Positions 32,635-41,244 are shown, counted from the first letter of the stretch. The stretch: 64,000 bases of DNA from Microbacterium sp. W4I20 (GCF_030816505.1 NZ_JAUSYB010000002.1:65824-129823), one strand, 5' to 3'. Notes: a model not told the origin generated them from the sequence alone. Made by a program: numbers and translations.

Positions 32635-33019
32635 GGTTCGTGAGCTCTCGACCGGCCGTAGCGTCCGAGGCGATTCCTGCGGCGCGATCGATGAGGGAAC
32701 CTATTGGTCGGGCGATGAGGTAGAAGATCGGGAATGCGACAAGCACAGTGAGCGGCGCCCACCACAATGAGACTGGGGCCGAAGGAAGAGCCACGGCAGC
32801 CACACAGATCGCCCAGACAGCTGTAGACCATCTCCGAGAGTTCGCTGCAGCCGGTCCTCGCTCTGTAGCTGCAATCAGGCTGACGGCTCCTGCGACGAGG
32901 AGTGAGCACACCAGAAGCATGCACGTCATCGCCACCATGGATTCTACAAAGTCGACGGCGAGGGACTCCGGTGCGGATCCCGTGAGAACGAGACCAACAC
33001 CTCGACTAACCCCAAACAC
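32627..33019 (-). CDS. Small multi-TM membrane protein, first gene of the cluster
   Basis: This 130-residue frame has three hydrophobic segments (MTCMLLVCSLLVAGAVSLIA, WSTAVWAICVAAVALPSAPV, LTVLVAFPIFYLIARPIGSL). The start at 33019 is the furthest available; MVAMTCM at about residue 28 is an alternative. It overlaps the next gene by eight bases. The three genes from 33019 to 31982 form a compact operon of tiny membrane proteins. No family recognised. Confidence 0.55.
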   Translation of the reverse strand: MFGVSRGVGLVLTGSAPESLAVDFVESMVAMTCMLLVCSLLVAGAVSLIAATERGPAAANSRRWSTAVWAICVAAVALPSAPVSLWWAPLTVLVAFPIFYLIARPIGSLIDRAAGIASDATAGRELTNHA

Positions 33020-33204
33020 GGCTGCATCCTCTACCCGCTCTGCCGCCCGCCATGGAGTGGCTAACTCGAGGATGAGGGATGCCCCTGGTGCGTTCTTCCG
33101 CGAACATACGTCAGCTTCCTAGAAAGACCTCGGTGGATACGTCCACTCCTGCCTACCGGGTTTCGTTATCCGCGGGCACCGCGAGCGAACTGATCGGAGA
33201 CATA

Positions 33205-33232
33205 CCGCTCGAAACTCGCGAGGTTCGAGCGG
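33205..33232. terminator. Hairpin between the autokinase gene end and the small membrane operon
   Basis: CCGCTCGAA and TTCGAGCGG form a 9-bp stem with a 10-base loop, 92 bp after the autokinase stop (reverse strand). Confidence 0.5.
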
Positions 33233-33323
33233 AAGACTGTGGTGTTAGGGCGCTTCCCGCCACAGGAGAAAGCTGAATCGGATCGCTACGGCCTGCGTAT
33301 CTCAGCATGCGAGACGCGCGTTT

Positions 33324-34793
33324 CTACTTCATCCCGCTCACTCGAGCCCCAGCACCACGACGGCGCGGGCCTGGCTCCGTAGGAATCTGCTTCTCGCCAT
33401 CCGGCTCTGCGTCGCGCGCGTACCCGCTATATGCGCCGTAATATTCCCTGCCGTAGTACGCGGATTCGGCGCCCTTGCGGGGCACGCGGTTCAGAACGAC
33501 GCCGAGCACGCGGCCGGTCGTGCGCGTGATGTTGTCGATGGCGCGCTGCAGCATGTCGAAGGTCGTCTTCCCGGACGACACGACGATGAGCACGCCGTCG
33601 GCGCCGGCGGCGAGGACGGAGGCATCTGTCACCGGCAGCACCGGCGGGGAGTCGAGGATCACAATGGCGGACTTGCTGATCTCGGCGAGGAAGTCGCGCA
33701 TGCGCTGAGAGCCGAGCAGCTCACTTGGGTTCGGCGGGATACGCCCGGCGCCGACGACCGCGAGGGGGATGTCGCGCGAGGGGCGGTGAGCCACGTCCTG
33801 CAGGTCGGCGCGTCCTGCCAGCACATCGGTGAGCCCGACATCGTGGGACATGCCGAAGATGTCGGCGATGACCGGACGCCGCAGGTCGCAGTCGATAAGG
33901 ATCGCCCACTGGCCCGCCGCCGCAAGGCTCGACGCGAGGTTGACCGACACGGTCGACTTGCCGTCGCCGGGCACCGAGCTCGTCACCACGATGACACGCG
34001 GCGGGTTGTCCACGTCGATGAACTGCAGGTTCGTGCGCAGCTCGCGCATCGACTCGAGGGTGTGATGGGAGACGCCGTGCTGCGATTCCAGCGAGAAGTC
34101 GATCACCTGGCGCTCGTCGGCCATCGACTTCTCGAGCGGCAGCGTGCCGATCACCGAGACGCCGGTCTCACGTTCGATGTCACGCGGGTGGCGGACGCGA
34201 CGGTCGAACGTGTGCCGGATGAACGCGTACACCAGGCCCAGTGCGAGTCCTGCGAGTGCGCCGATGATGATGTTGAGCCGCGTGTTCGGGGATGATGGCG
34301 TGGTGGGCAGCCGTGCCGAGTCGCCGACGATCAGCTCCACAGCAGCTGAGTTGCCGCCCTCTACTGTCTTGACTTCAACCGCCATACCTCGCATCCAGGC
34401 TTCGGCTAGCTCCTGCGCCGACTCCGGTGAGGGTCCATTCGCGGTCACCTTCAGCGCCGTCGTGTCGACTGGGTTGGTCACCAGGACCCGACCGACGAGT
34501 TGTTCCGGCGACTCGTCCAGCTCGAGATCGGCGATCGCATGCTCCGCGACAGCGCGCCAAGAGCCAAGGTTGAGATAGGACTTGACACGGCTCTGTGCAA
34601 GCTGATTGCCGACAAGTTCACTCCCGGTACTACCGTCGCCACCCTTGGCAGTAACGATCCCCGTGGTGTCGGCGGAGTACACCCGCGGCTGCAGGGTGCT
34701 CCACCCGAACGCCGCCCCGCCGCCAATAATCGTCACGGCGAGGAGGATGCCCCATCGCGCGCGCAGCACGCGTAAGTAGTCGCTTAGTTCCAT
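33324..34793 (-). CDS. Polysaccharide biosynthesis tyrosine autokinase (Wzz-BY-kinase fusion)
   Basis: This 489-residue protein has a Wzz-type N-terminal part with TM segments at ~14-32 and ~173-192 and an external loop between them. The cytoplasmic BY-kinase has Walker A SSVPGDGKST at 272-281, Walker A' ILIDCDLRRP at 298-307, and Walker B VILDSPP near 385. It ends in a Tyr-rich tail (YYGREYYGAYSGY) that would be autophosphorylated. These proteins control chain length and export of exopolysaccharide. It is an orphan here: no glycosyltransferase, Wzx/Wzy or phosphatase gene is adjacent. Confidence 0.92.
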   Translation of the reverse strand: MELSDYLRVLRARWGILLAVTIIGGGAAFGWSTLQPRVYSADTTGIVTAKGGDGSTGSELVGNQLAQSRVKSYLNLGSWRAVAEHAIADLELDESPEQLVGRVLVTNPVDTTALKVTANGPSPESAQELAEAWMRGMAVEVKTVEGGNSAAVELIVGDSARLPTTPSSPNTRLNIIIGALAGLALGLVYAFIRHTFDRRVRHPRDIERETGVSVIGTLPLEKSMADERQVIDFSLESQHGVSHHTLESMRELRTNLQFIDVDNPPRVIVVTSSVPGDGKSTVSVNLASSLAAAGQWAILIDCDLRRPVIADIFGMSHDVGLTDVLAGRADLQDVAHRPSRDIPLAVVGAGRIPPNPSELLGSQRMRDFLAEISKSAIVILDSPPVLPVTDASVLAAGADGVLIVVSSGKTTFDMLQRAIDNITRTTGRVLGVVLNRVPRKGAESAYYGREYYGAYSGYARDAEPDGEKQIPTEPGPRRRGAGARVSGMK

Positions 34794-34949
34794 CCGCGAA
34801 TCCTCCTTTGATTCCCCGAGGACCCATGCACGGGAAGTACCAGGGAGAGCATAGAAGGCTGATTGCTCAATGGGTCTCTAAAACCGCAACCGGCCACAAA
34901 CATCACCTCGACCCAACCGAGAAATCTCATTCTTCGGTAGCGCGCACTG

Positions 34950-35115
34950 CTGGTTGGCGAGGAAGTCGCGCATCCGTTGCGAAACGAGCAACTAGCTCGG
35001 GTTGTGAGGTATCCGCCCGGCTCCTACCACCGCGAGCGGGACGCCCCCTGAAGGCCGGTGTGCGACGTCTTGGAGCTCGGCTCGCCCAGCGAGCACGTCA
35101 GTGAGCCCGACGTAG
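34950..35115 (-). pseudogene. Decayed partial copy of the autokinase gene
   Basis: The DNA from about 34955 to 35115 aligns with 33688-33840 inside the autokinase gene: GAGGAAGTCGCGCAT...CG...GAG then GGTATCCGCCCGG, and GCACGTCAGTGAGCCCGAC. The copy has many substitutions and indels and no open frame. It begins ~160 bp upstream of the intact gene in the same orientation. It is a relic of a tandem gene or of a replaced locus. Nothing else is recognised in 35116-35493. Confidence 0.6.
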
Positions 35116-35493
35116 CTCTATGGCGAGCTCACGACGGTCCGCGTCGCTCGGGGGCTGACCGTCGATCTGACGTTCAGAGCACAAGACGGCGAAGGCCAGG
35201 AAGAGCACACGTCGCGGAGTTCCAGCTTTGGCCGCAGGCGAACTTCGCGACCGTACCGCTCCAGGTCGCCTGGAGCTACTAGGACAAGGATCTGAAAGCG
35301 AGAGTCGCCATGTCGCGGGTCAGCTCTGAGTCGCGACGTCGGGACGCGTTCGTCGCCGAGTCGGCGGTTGCCCCCCGTTTCTGCAGTTTACGATTGGGAG
35401 ACAAGCGGGCATGCGGGGTCTACCGCTCCGGGTTGATCCCTCTTCGGGAGATCGAGTCCTTGCGAACCACTGGTGCATCTTGGATCAAGGTGG

Positions 35494-35829
35494 CTAGTAC
35501 CGCAGCAGAGCAGCTAGTCCGCAAATCTCGCGCTCGATGCTGTCATCGACGTCGGACCATCGTCCTGAGGCGTCGAGGCGCACTATGAACACAGTCCCTC
35601 GAACCACGTCGCCCTGTTTCAAGCTGCCGCCGAGGTGCGCAACCGTGGCCATGGCAAGTTCGTTCGGGTGGCCGTTGCTCGATCTCTCATCATCGAGGAT
35701 CAGCATGTAGTCATCGCCAAGGGGGACCGCCGAGATGAAGCCGCCGACTCCACCTTGGTAGTCATTGAGCGAGTGGACCTCGACCTGACGGGTTCTCCCG
35801 ACAGCGGTGATCTTGAGTGCCCTAGTCAT
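35494..35829 (-). CDS. DUF3846-like small protein
   Basis: This 111-residue protein has a beta-rich start (TRALKITAVGRTRQVEVHSL), then a G-G-F-I-S-A-V segment and YMLILDDERSSNGHPNELAM. A LGGSLKQGDVVRGTVFIVRL ending follows, resembling the DUF3846 pattern of N-x-x-A-T-x-x-x-x-G followed by a G-D-x-x-x-G-x-V strand. Such proteins are often phage- or plasmid-linked, with unknown function. The longer open frame upstream is not supported. Confidence 0.55.
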   Translation of the reverse strand: MTRALKITAVGRTRQVEVHSLNDYQGGVGGFISAVPLGDDYMLILDDERSSNGHPNELAMATVAHLGGSLKQGDVVRGTVFIVRLDASGRWSDVDDSIEREICGLAALLRY

Positions 35830-35916
35830 TGCTAGCCTTCCGGGCTGGCCTGCTGCGGCCACCTTTGGATTGACGTCCTCAGGTTCGCGACGGGCGAGTA
35901 AAGGGTCCTTAGGAAC

Positions 35917-35956
35917 AGAGAAGGCCGCCCACGGTGGAACGTGGGCGGCCTTCTCT
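35917..35956. terminator. Strong bidirectional hairpin
   Basis: AGAGAAGGCCGCCCACG and CGTGGGCGGCCTTCTCT form a 17-bp perfect stem with a 6-base loop just past the stop of the 35969 gene, ending in TCT. It is the clearest terminator in the window. Confidence 0.9.
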
Positions 35957-35968
35957 GAACTCACGTGG

Positions 35969-37258
35969 TTAGCAGGCGGCGTTCGTTGTGAACGAGATCC
36001 AATCCGAACCACCGGCGAGGTTTTGCGCCCAGGCGGTGCCGACGTTGGTGGCGACGACGTTGCCGAAGTAGTACAGGTTTCCGTTCGGCGCGAGGTATGT
36101 GTTCTGCCCAACTGTGACGCTGTTGGCAGGAACACCCGCAACAGCGGTAGGGGCCCCGCCGGGCAGGGGCACATAGTACGAAACACCGTTGGAGACATAC
36201 GTCGCCCAGTCGGAACCCGCTCCAATGTTCTGTACATATGCGGAGGTCACGTTGCTGGCGACGACAGTCGGAGAGCTGTAGGAGTAGACCAGATCACCGT
36301 TCGGGGCCAAGTATGCGTTCTGGCCGACAGCCGTGCTGTTCGTGGGTACGCCGGGAGGGTTACCCGGTGCGCCAGGAACGCCGGCCGACGACGAGATGTA
36401 GTGCGCCGTACCGTTGGCGACATACGTGATCCAGTCTGCACCTGGGCCAGTGTTCTCACTGTGTGCTGAGCTCACTCCCGTGGCGACGAGCGTGTTGTTG
36501 TAATAGAGATCTCCACCGGGAGTCAGGAATGTCTGCTGTCCGACTGCCACGGCGTCGGCAGGGATATTCGACCGGGGGGTGGGGGAGGAGGGCGGGCCGG
36601 AGTACGCGGTGCCGTTGGAAACATAGGAGACCCAGTCTGAGCCCGCTCCGATGTTTTCCGCATGTGCTGAGGTCACTCCGGTGGCAATCACGTTGCCGAA
36701 GTAGTAGAGGTCTCCGTTCGGAGCCAGGTAGGTGTTCTGACCCACAGTCTGGGAGCCAGCCGGCACATTGGGAACCTGCGTGGGGGCACCGCCGCCGTTG
36801 CTGAAGAAGACGTTGCCGTTTGGAGCGACCGTGACGGGTGCGCTTGCGGTAGATGTGCCTACCGAAGCGATGATGTTGGAAACACCCACACCGCCGGTGG
36901 AGATGAGACCGGTCAGGGTGGCTTGGCCGTTGGCTCCAACGACGACGGGACGTGCACCGGTGCTGCCGTCGCTCCAAGTCATGCCCGTCGGCAGGACGAC
37001 GGTTACCGTGGTCCCCACGGGAGCGGGCGCACCTGTCGAGGTCGTGGCCTCGATGACCACGTTGCCGAGGGTGCCACAGGAGAGAACGCTGTATGGACCA
37101 TTGACGAACTCGAGAGTGATGTCGGCAACAGACGCTGCTGCCAGCGGCGTTGCGACAGCGGCGGCAATCACAGGGATCGACCAGGCGGCTCCCTGGACGA
37201 CCGTCCGACGGGTTACTCCGGTCGGCTTGGATTCGGATTGAGGATCGAGATCAGGCAT
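35969..37258 (-). CDS. Tat-exported repeat protein
   Basis: This 429-residue protein has a Tat signal TRRTVVQGAAWSIPVIAAAV near residues 16-36. A ~100-residue Ig-like region (DITLEFVNGPYSVL, then a G-x-x-V-T-V-V-L-P-T-G-M-T-W motif) comes next. Four ~65-75-residue repeats follow, each with a variant of GQNTYLAPNGDLYYFGN and an S-A-x-x-x-N-x-G-x-G-(A/S)-D-W-x-x-Y-V-x-N-G-T ending. The last repeat ends in a single Cys. It would be exported folded to the surface or medium. The repeats look like a small beta fold for binding; ligand unknown. Confidence 0.8.
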   Translation of the reverse strand: MPDLDPQSESKPTGVTRRTVVQGAAWSIPVIAAAVATPLAAASVADITLEFVNGPYSVLSCGTLGNVVIEATTSTGAPAPVGTTVTVVLPTGMTWSDGSTGARPVVVGANGQATLTGLISTGGVGVSNIIASVGTSTASAPVTVAPNGNVFFSNGGGAPTQVPNVPAGSQTVGQNTYLAPNGDLYYFGNVIATGVTSAHAENIGAGSDWVSYVSNGTAYSGPPSSPTPRSNIPADAVAVGQQTFLTPGGDLYYNNTLVATGVSSAHSENTGPGADWITYVANGTAHYISSSAGVPGAPGNPPGVPTNSTAVGQNAYLAPNGDLVYSYSSPTVVASNVTSAYVQNIGAGSDWATYVSNGVSYYVPLPGGAPTAVAGVPANSVTVGQNTYLAPNGNLYYFGNVVATNVGTAWAQNLAGGSDWISFTTNAAC

Positions 37259-37896
37259 GATGGCTCTTTCGTTAGGTACAAGGGTGGTGGCGAAGCCAGC
37301 AGCTCCTTGTCCCACCTCGACGCCGATGTTTCTACAGGCGCTTTTGAGAGTGACACAGCGTCGCTTGCTGCACTCCTCACCTGCGAGATCTCGACTCAAA
37401 CATGAGATAACTCGCATCGTTGGTGAGACAAACCGCACCTCCCCCCGGCGGGACCCAGTCCTGCTCCGCAGCCCCGCAAAGCTAGCCCGGTCCGACGCTT
37501 ACCCTGCCTGGTGTACCTTCCACGGTGTTCCGGGGAGACTCCTTCCAGCCCTGATGGGGACCGCCGACTGCGGCGCTCAGCCTGTTCGGTCAGGCGCCGC
37601 CACGACTGACGCGATCGAGGAAGCGAGTAGCCGTCGCGGGGAGCGCGATCGGTCCGGGCAGAAATGGATAGCCGGGTAGCGTTCCCAACCAAGGGGACGA
37701 CCGGGTTACTGTCGCCAGGTTGGGGCTTGACTGGGAGCACTCCGGCGAGGGCTACTCGGATTCGACGCTGCTGGCGTGGTGGGGGACTCCGACGGGTTTT
37801 GATTCGGGTAACCGACGCGCCGCCCGCCTCGCCCGCCCCGTGGACCGCTCGATACTCGACGGCGAGGCATGCAAACCGCCCGGCGTCTGCGAGCTT

Positions 37897-37919
37897 CCGT
37901 AAACGATCGTTTGTGACGG
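37897..37919. repeat. Dispersed palindrome, copy 12
   Basis: CCGTAAACGATCGTTTGTGACGG. It is preceded by the 70-bp block shared with 8605-8674 and followed 36 bp later by a block shared with 22531-22566. The gap 37259-38026 otherwise holds nothing recognisable. Confidence 0.8.
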
Positions 37920-38026
37920 TTTGACGGATTCGTTGCTCTAGAGGTCGCCGTATAGGTGTGCCAGAACCTGGTTTCGGCAGACGGTTTCGGTCCACAGTTC
38001 CGGGGCGAGGAAGCGGCCCCGGCGTG

Positions 38027-38566
38027 CTATAGGCCAGGTAGGCCGTCGATGCTGAGTGAGTTTTTCTGGCGGCGGTATTCGTCCATCCCCGCCGGCCCCT
38101 TCTTCTCGGCATGAAGTCGGATGAGGTCGCGTTCCTCGCGCACGTCCATTGTTGGCACTCCCCACCCGCATGAGTCGCTGATCCTTGTAACGTCCACTGC
38201 GATAACGGCGCGCGTGCTCGGGTTGTTCGGATGCAGGCTGACAACCTCATCGAAACCAGCATCGCCGGGGAGAACGACAGAACCTTTCCCGTGGAGACGG
38301 ACGATACGCGGGCGGCCGTCGAACGAAGTAAACATCAGACAGATGCGTCCGTTCTCGCGAAGGTGCGCGATCGTCTCGACGCCGCTGCCGGTGTAGTCGA
38401 CCCAGGCAACGCGGTGGGGCCCGAGAACGGACAGCGTGTCATGGCCGCGCGGGGAGACGTTGACATGCCCGCCCGCCGCAAGCGGCGCGGTGGCGACGAA
38501 CCATAGTGGTTGAGCCTCGATCCAAGAGGCCAGCTTGGCGTCGATTTCATCGAAGAGTTTGCCCAT
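38027..38566 (-). CDS. Pyridoxamine 5'-phosphate oxidase-like protein
   Basis: This 179-residue protein has the split-barrel FMN fold of the PNPOx family: QPLWFVATAPLAAGGHVNVS, P-R-G, then GPHRVAWVDYTGSGVETIAH and RICLMFTSFDGRPRIVRLHG. The R-x-C-L-M-F and D-G-x-P-R-x-x-R motifs contact flavin phosphate in relatives. It most resembles the general flavin-reductase/oxidase-like group rather than the vitamin B6 enzyme. Cytoplasmic; substrate unknown. Confidence 0.85.
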   Translation of the reverse strand: MGKLFDEIDAKLASWIEAQPLWFVATAPLAAGGHVNVSPRGHDTLSVLGPHRVAWVDYTGSGVETIAHLRENGRICLMFTSFDGRPRIVRLHGKGSVVLPGDAGFDEVVSLHPNNPSTRAVIAVDVTRISDSCGWGVPTMDVREERDLIRLHAEKKGPAGMDEYRRQKNSLSIDGLPGL

Positions 38567-38727
38567 ATCATGCACGCTTCTTTCGTGAGGTGGGTTGCGG
38601 TGAGCATTCCCCTCGATGCCGAACTCCGACAAGTCTCCCAGTCGCTGCCGCAGGCGACAACGCACCCCACTTCTCGAGCGGGTGTACCGAGGGTGGTGCG
38701 GCTCCGTCTCCGGGAGGAATCGGCAAG

Positions 38728-39930
38728 CTAGCGGGCACCTTCATGCGGGGTGTTTAGGGGGCGCATCAGCACTAGCGCGAGGGTTCCCACGGCCGCGGCG
38801 GTGACTGCGATGAGAGTGACGGCGGTGGGACCGTGGTCGAGGAGACGGCCGCCGAGGGTGGCTCCGGCTGCGACGCCGAGGTTGAGGACGGTGACGACGA
38901 TGCTTCCGGCGAGAGGCCGGAAAGAGCTCGTGGATACGCGCATCACCCGGGTTTGTAGGATCGGGGGAAACGCGCCGACCGCGAGTCCCCAGATCGCAAT
39001 TCCGGTGATGAACACGACCGGTTGCCCTGCGCTCAGAGCGAGCACGGCGAGACCAACTGTCACCAGAGTTGCCGCGGCGACGATCGCACCGCGCGGGTAA
39101 CGATCAGATGCAAAACCGGACCCGACGATACCTACCGCCCCGCTCACACCGAACACCAACAGCACCAAGGGGATCGCGGCGCCGGGCAGCCCGCCCAACT
39201 GGGTGACTAGTGCCGTGAGGTAGGTGAAGACAGCAAAGTGCCCGACCAACACCAGCCCGCCCGCGATTGCTACCGCAATCACTCGGAAGGTGCTGCGATC
39301 CCAGACGCCGCCACGGGCAGGCAACGCTGAAGGTACCTGCGGCAGGATGAGCCAGAGCACCCCGGCGGTCAGGACAAGAACCACAGATAGGCCGATGAAG
39401 ATTGCACGCCACCCCACCACATCGGCCAGAGCCGCCGCCACCGGTAGTCCGGCAAGGCCAGCGAGCGTGGGCCCAGCCAGGACGATCGCCAGTGCCCGTC
39501 CGAGCCGCTCGGCACTGATGACGGACGCAACATAGGAAACGACGAGCGCCCAGAACAGTCCGTGCGCCGTCGCGGCGACGATCCGACCGGTAAGTGCGAG
39601 CGTGAGGCCTGGAGCAGTCGCGGTGAGCAGGTTTGCTGCCGCGAGCACAATCAGACATGCCGCCAGCAGTGGCGTGCGGGGCACCCGGATCGTGAGTCGC
39701 ACGAGCGGAATCCCCACGATCGCGATAGTGAGCGCCCAGGCGCTCACCATCAGCCCGATCGCTGATTCGGATACGCCCAGATCAGCACTCATCACCGGCA
39801 AGAGCCCGGAGGGCAACATCTCGACCGTTACCGTCAGCAGCGTCGCCGCGGTCAGCACCGCCAGAATCGGCCAGGCACGGTGCGGACGGGCGGTGCCGGG
39901 CAGGGGTGACGGCGTCGATCGTGTGCTCAT
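38728..39930 (-). CDS. MFS (DHA1-type) efflux transporter
   Basis: This 400-residue protein has twelve hydrophobic segments. It carries the DHA1 motif A in the 2-3 loop (P-L-V-R-L-T-I-R-V-P-R) and an early VEMLPSGLLPVMSADLGVSE, which is typical of Cmx/AraJ-like exporters of drugs or sugars. It is divergent from the MerR gene at 40007 across a 76-bp region containing a perfect MerR-like operator, so expression is probably induced by the MerR ligand. Substrate unknown. Confidence 0.9.
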   Translation of the reverse strand: MSTRSTPSPLPGTARPHRAWPILAVLTAATLLTVTVEMLPSGLLPVMSADLGVSESAIGLMVSAWALTIAIVGIPLVRLTIRVPRTPLLAACLIVLAAANLLTATAPGLTLALTGRIVAATAHGLFWALVVSYVASVISAERLGRALAIVLAGPTLAGLAGLPVAAALADVVGWRAIFIGLSVVLVLTAGVLWLILPQVPSALPARGGVWDRSTFRVIAVAIAGGLVLVGHFAVFTYLTALVTQLGGLPGAAIPLVLLVFGVSGAVGIVGSGFASDRYPRGAIVAAATLVTVGLAVLALSAGQPVVFITGIAIWGLAVGAFPPILQTRVMRVSTSSFRPLAGSIVVTVLNLGVAAGATLGGRLLDHGPTAVTLIAVTAAAVGTLALVLMRPLNTPHEGAR

Positions 39931-39946
39931 ACGACTACGCTAAAGA

Positions 39947-39962
39947 TTGACATCACTGTCAA
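39947..39962. promoter_or_regulatory. MerR-type operator
   Basis: TTGACATCACTGTCAA is a perfect 6-4-6 inverted repeat. One arm (TTGACA) doubles as a -35 element for the MFS gene on the reverse strand, the usual MerR arrangement, and the repeat lies between the divergent MFS and MerR genes. Confidence 0.7.
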
Positions 39963-40006
39963 GGTCAAGTCCGGAACCACAAGACCCGAGTACGAGGAGT
40001 GAACGG

Positions 40007-40366
40007 ATGCGCATCGGTGAGATCTCCCAGCGCAGTGCAGTCGCGTCCCGCATGCTGCGGTACTACGAAGCCCAGGGACTCCTCCAACCAGGACGACACC
40101 CCAACGGATATCGCGACTACACCGAATCCGACCTGAACCAGGTCGTCACTATCCGCGATCTTTCCCGCTCCGGTGTCCCGACACGATTCATCAAGATTGT
40201 CCTCGATCGCCAGAGCGGCCAATCTGGGTGGTCGAGCACCTGTGACGACATCCTCGCCCGCATGGTGACCGAACAGATCGACGACCTCGACACCAAGATC
40301 GACTGCCTCACCACCAGCCGCGCAGCGCTGACCCAGTTCCTCCGCGAAACCCACGCGAGCACCTAA
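40007..40366 (+). CDS. MerR-family transcriptional regulator
   Basis: This 119-residue protein starts MRIGEISQRSAVASRMLRYYEAQGLLQPGR, the MerR helix-turn-helix and wing, followed by N-G-Y-R-D-Y. A helical coiled dimer region follows (EQIDDLDTKIDCLTTSRAAL). A Cys at ~82 (SSTCDDIL) and another at ~102 might contact a ligand or metal. It controls the divergent MFS gene, with GAGGAG upstream of its own start. Confidence 0.92.
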   Translation: MRIGEISQRSAVASRMLRYYEAQGLLQPGRHPNGYRDYTESDLNQVVTIRDLSRSGVPTRFIKIVLDRQSGQSGWSSTCDDILARMVTEQIDDLDTKIDCLTTSRAALTQFLRETHAST

Positions 40367-40454
40367 CACCGGCACGATGCCGGGCGGGTACGGCAGATAC
40401 GTGAGCGGCTATATCGCCGCGGTCGTTCTTCTTGCAGCGCCCTGTCCAGGTCGT

Positions 40455-40474
40455 CCAAAAACGATCGTTATTGG
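40455..40474. repeat. Dispersed palindrome, copy 13
   Basis: CCAAAAACGATCGTTATTGG has outer arms CCAA/TTGG that differ from the consensus but still pair. It lies between the convergent MerR and GNAT genes. Confidence 0.75.
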
Positions 40475-40595
40475 GCCACTGAGGGACGTTCGCCCGCTAC
40501 TCCGTCCCGGAGGGGAGAGAGCAAAGAGCGCGGCCTCAGTGGATCAGCGCTTGGTCGTAGATCCCCACGTGCCTGGGTCCGATCGTCTGTCCCAG

Positions 40596-41060
40596 CTATT
40601 CAGTGAGGTCGATCACTAGTCGGGGAAGCTCGCGGCCAGGAATCGAACCACTAGGCGAGGTACCAATCCGTCGAGCGCCAAAACGCAGATAGAACGACTC
40701 CGCACCTGGATCCGCGTCGAGTTCCAGACGCGAGAAACCTGCGGCCCTCGCGGCGCGCAGCGTGTGCTCAAGCAGCATTCGGCCGCAGCCGGTGCCGATC
40801 GCGGACGGATCAACGAACAACGCCGATAGCTCGCCGTCGTTCGACCCACCTTTTAGGAGGCTGAAGCCAAGAACCGTGGCGTCGTGCTCCACGACCCACA
40901 TCAGTCCTGACCCACAGACCGTCGCATCGAAAGTCAGCTCAGCTCGGCACGCTTCGAGAAACTCGGCCGAATACCCCCAGTGACCCTTTGAGCGCAGAGC
41001 CAACGCGGAGATCTCTTCGTGCTCCTCGGGTCGCGCCTCCCGTACCTGCAAATCACTCAT
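40596..41060 (-). CDS. GNAT-family N-acetyltransferase
   Basis: This 154-residue protein has the GNAT order: EEISALALRSKGHWGYSAEF, then VVEHDATVLGFSLL, the acetyl-CoA loop SAIGTGCGRMLLEHTLRAAR at ~93-112 and SFYLRFGARRIGT near the end. The motif R-S-K-x-x-W-G-Y is typical of the aminoglycoside/small amine subgroup. Substrate unknown. Confidence 0.88.
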   Translation of the reverse strand: MSDLQVREARPEEHEEISALALRSKGHWGYSAEFLEACRAELTFDATVCGSGLMWVVEHDATVLGFSLLKGGSNDGELSALFVDPSAIGTGCGRMLLEHTLRAARAAGFSRLELDADPGAESFYLRFGARRIGTSPSGSIPGRELPRLVIDLTE

Positions 41061-41115
41061 GAGTCTCACTATGCACGCCCCGGCGCCCAAGACGCTGCCC
41101 GCTGGGGATGACGTG

Positions 41116-41135
41116 CCGCAAACGATCGTTTACGG
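41116..41135. repeat. Dispersed palindrome, copy 14
   Basis: CCGCAAACGATCGTTTACGG lies 109 bp upstream of the serine recombinase start. Its right flank (GGCGGGCT) matches copy 11. It is the last copy in the window. Confidence 0.85.
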
Positions 41136-41169
41136 CGGGCTCGTCGACGGCCACGATCAGGTGCGCGAC

Positions 41170-41244
41170 ACGCCGCCGAACGATCCGCCGAAACCCCCTG
41201 CCGAAACCGAAACGCGCCGAATCTCCTGCAGTACCGTTTTCGGC
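41170..41244. promoter_or_regulatory. Region with repeated CCGAA units upstream of the recombinase
   Basis: GCCGAACGAT, GCCGAAACC, GCCGAAACCG, and GCCGAATC occur in direct order. CCGTTTTCGGC at 41234-41244 points the other way and ends at the start codon. Multiple half sites beside a serine recombinase gene resemble a resolution site. Function inferred. Confidence 0.35.

Noticed and set aside
40600..40660. tRNA T-arm-like sequence GGTTCGATTCC on the reverse strand
   Set aside because: It lies inside a GNAT coding region and no acceptor or anticodon stems fit around it.
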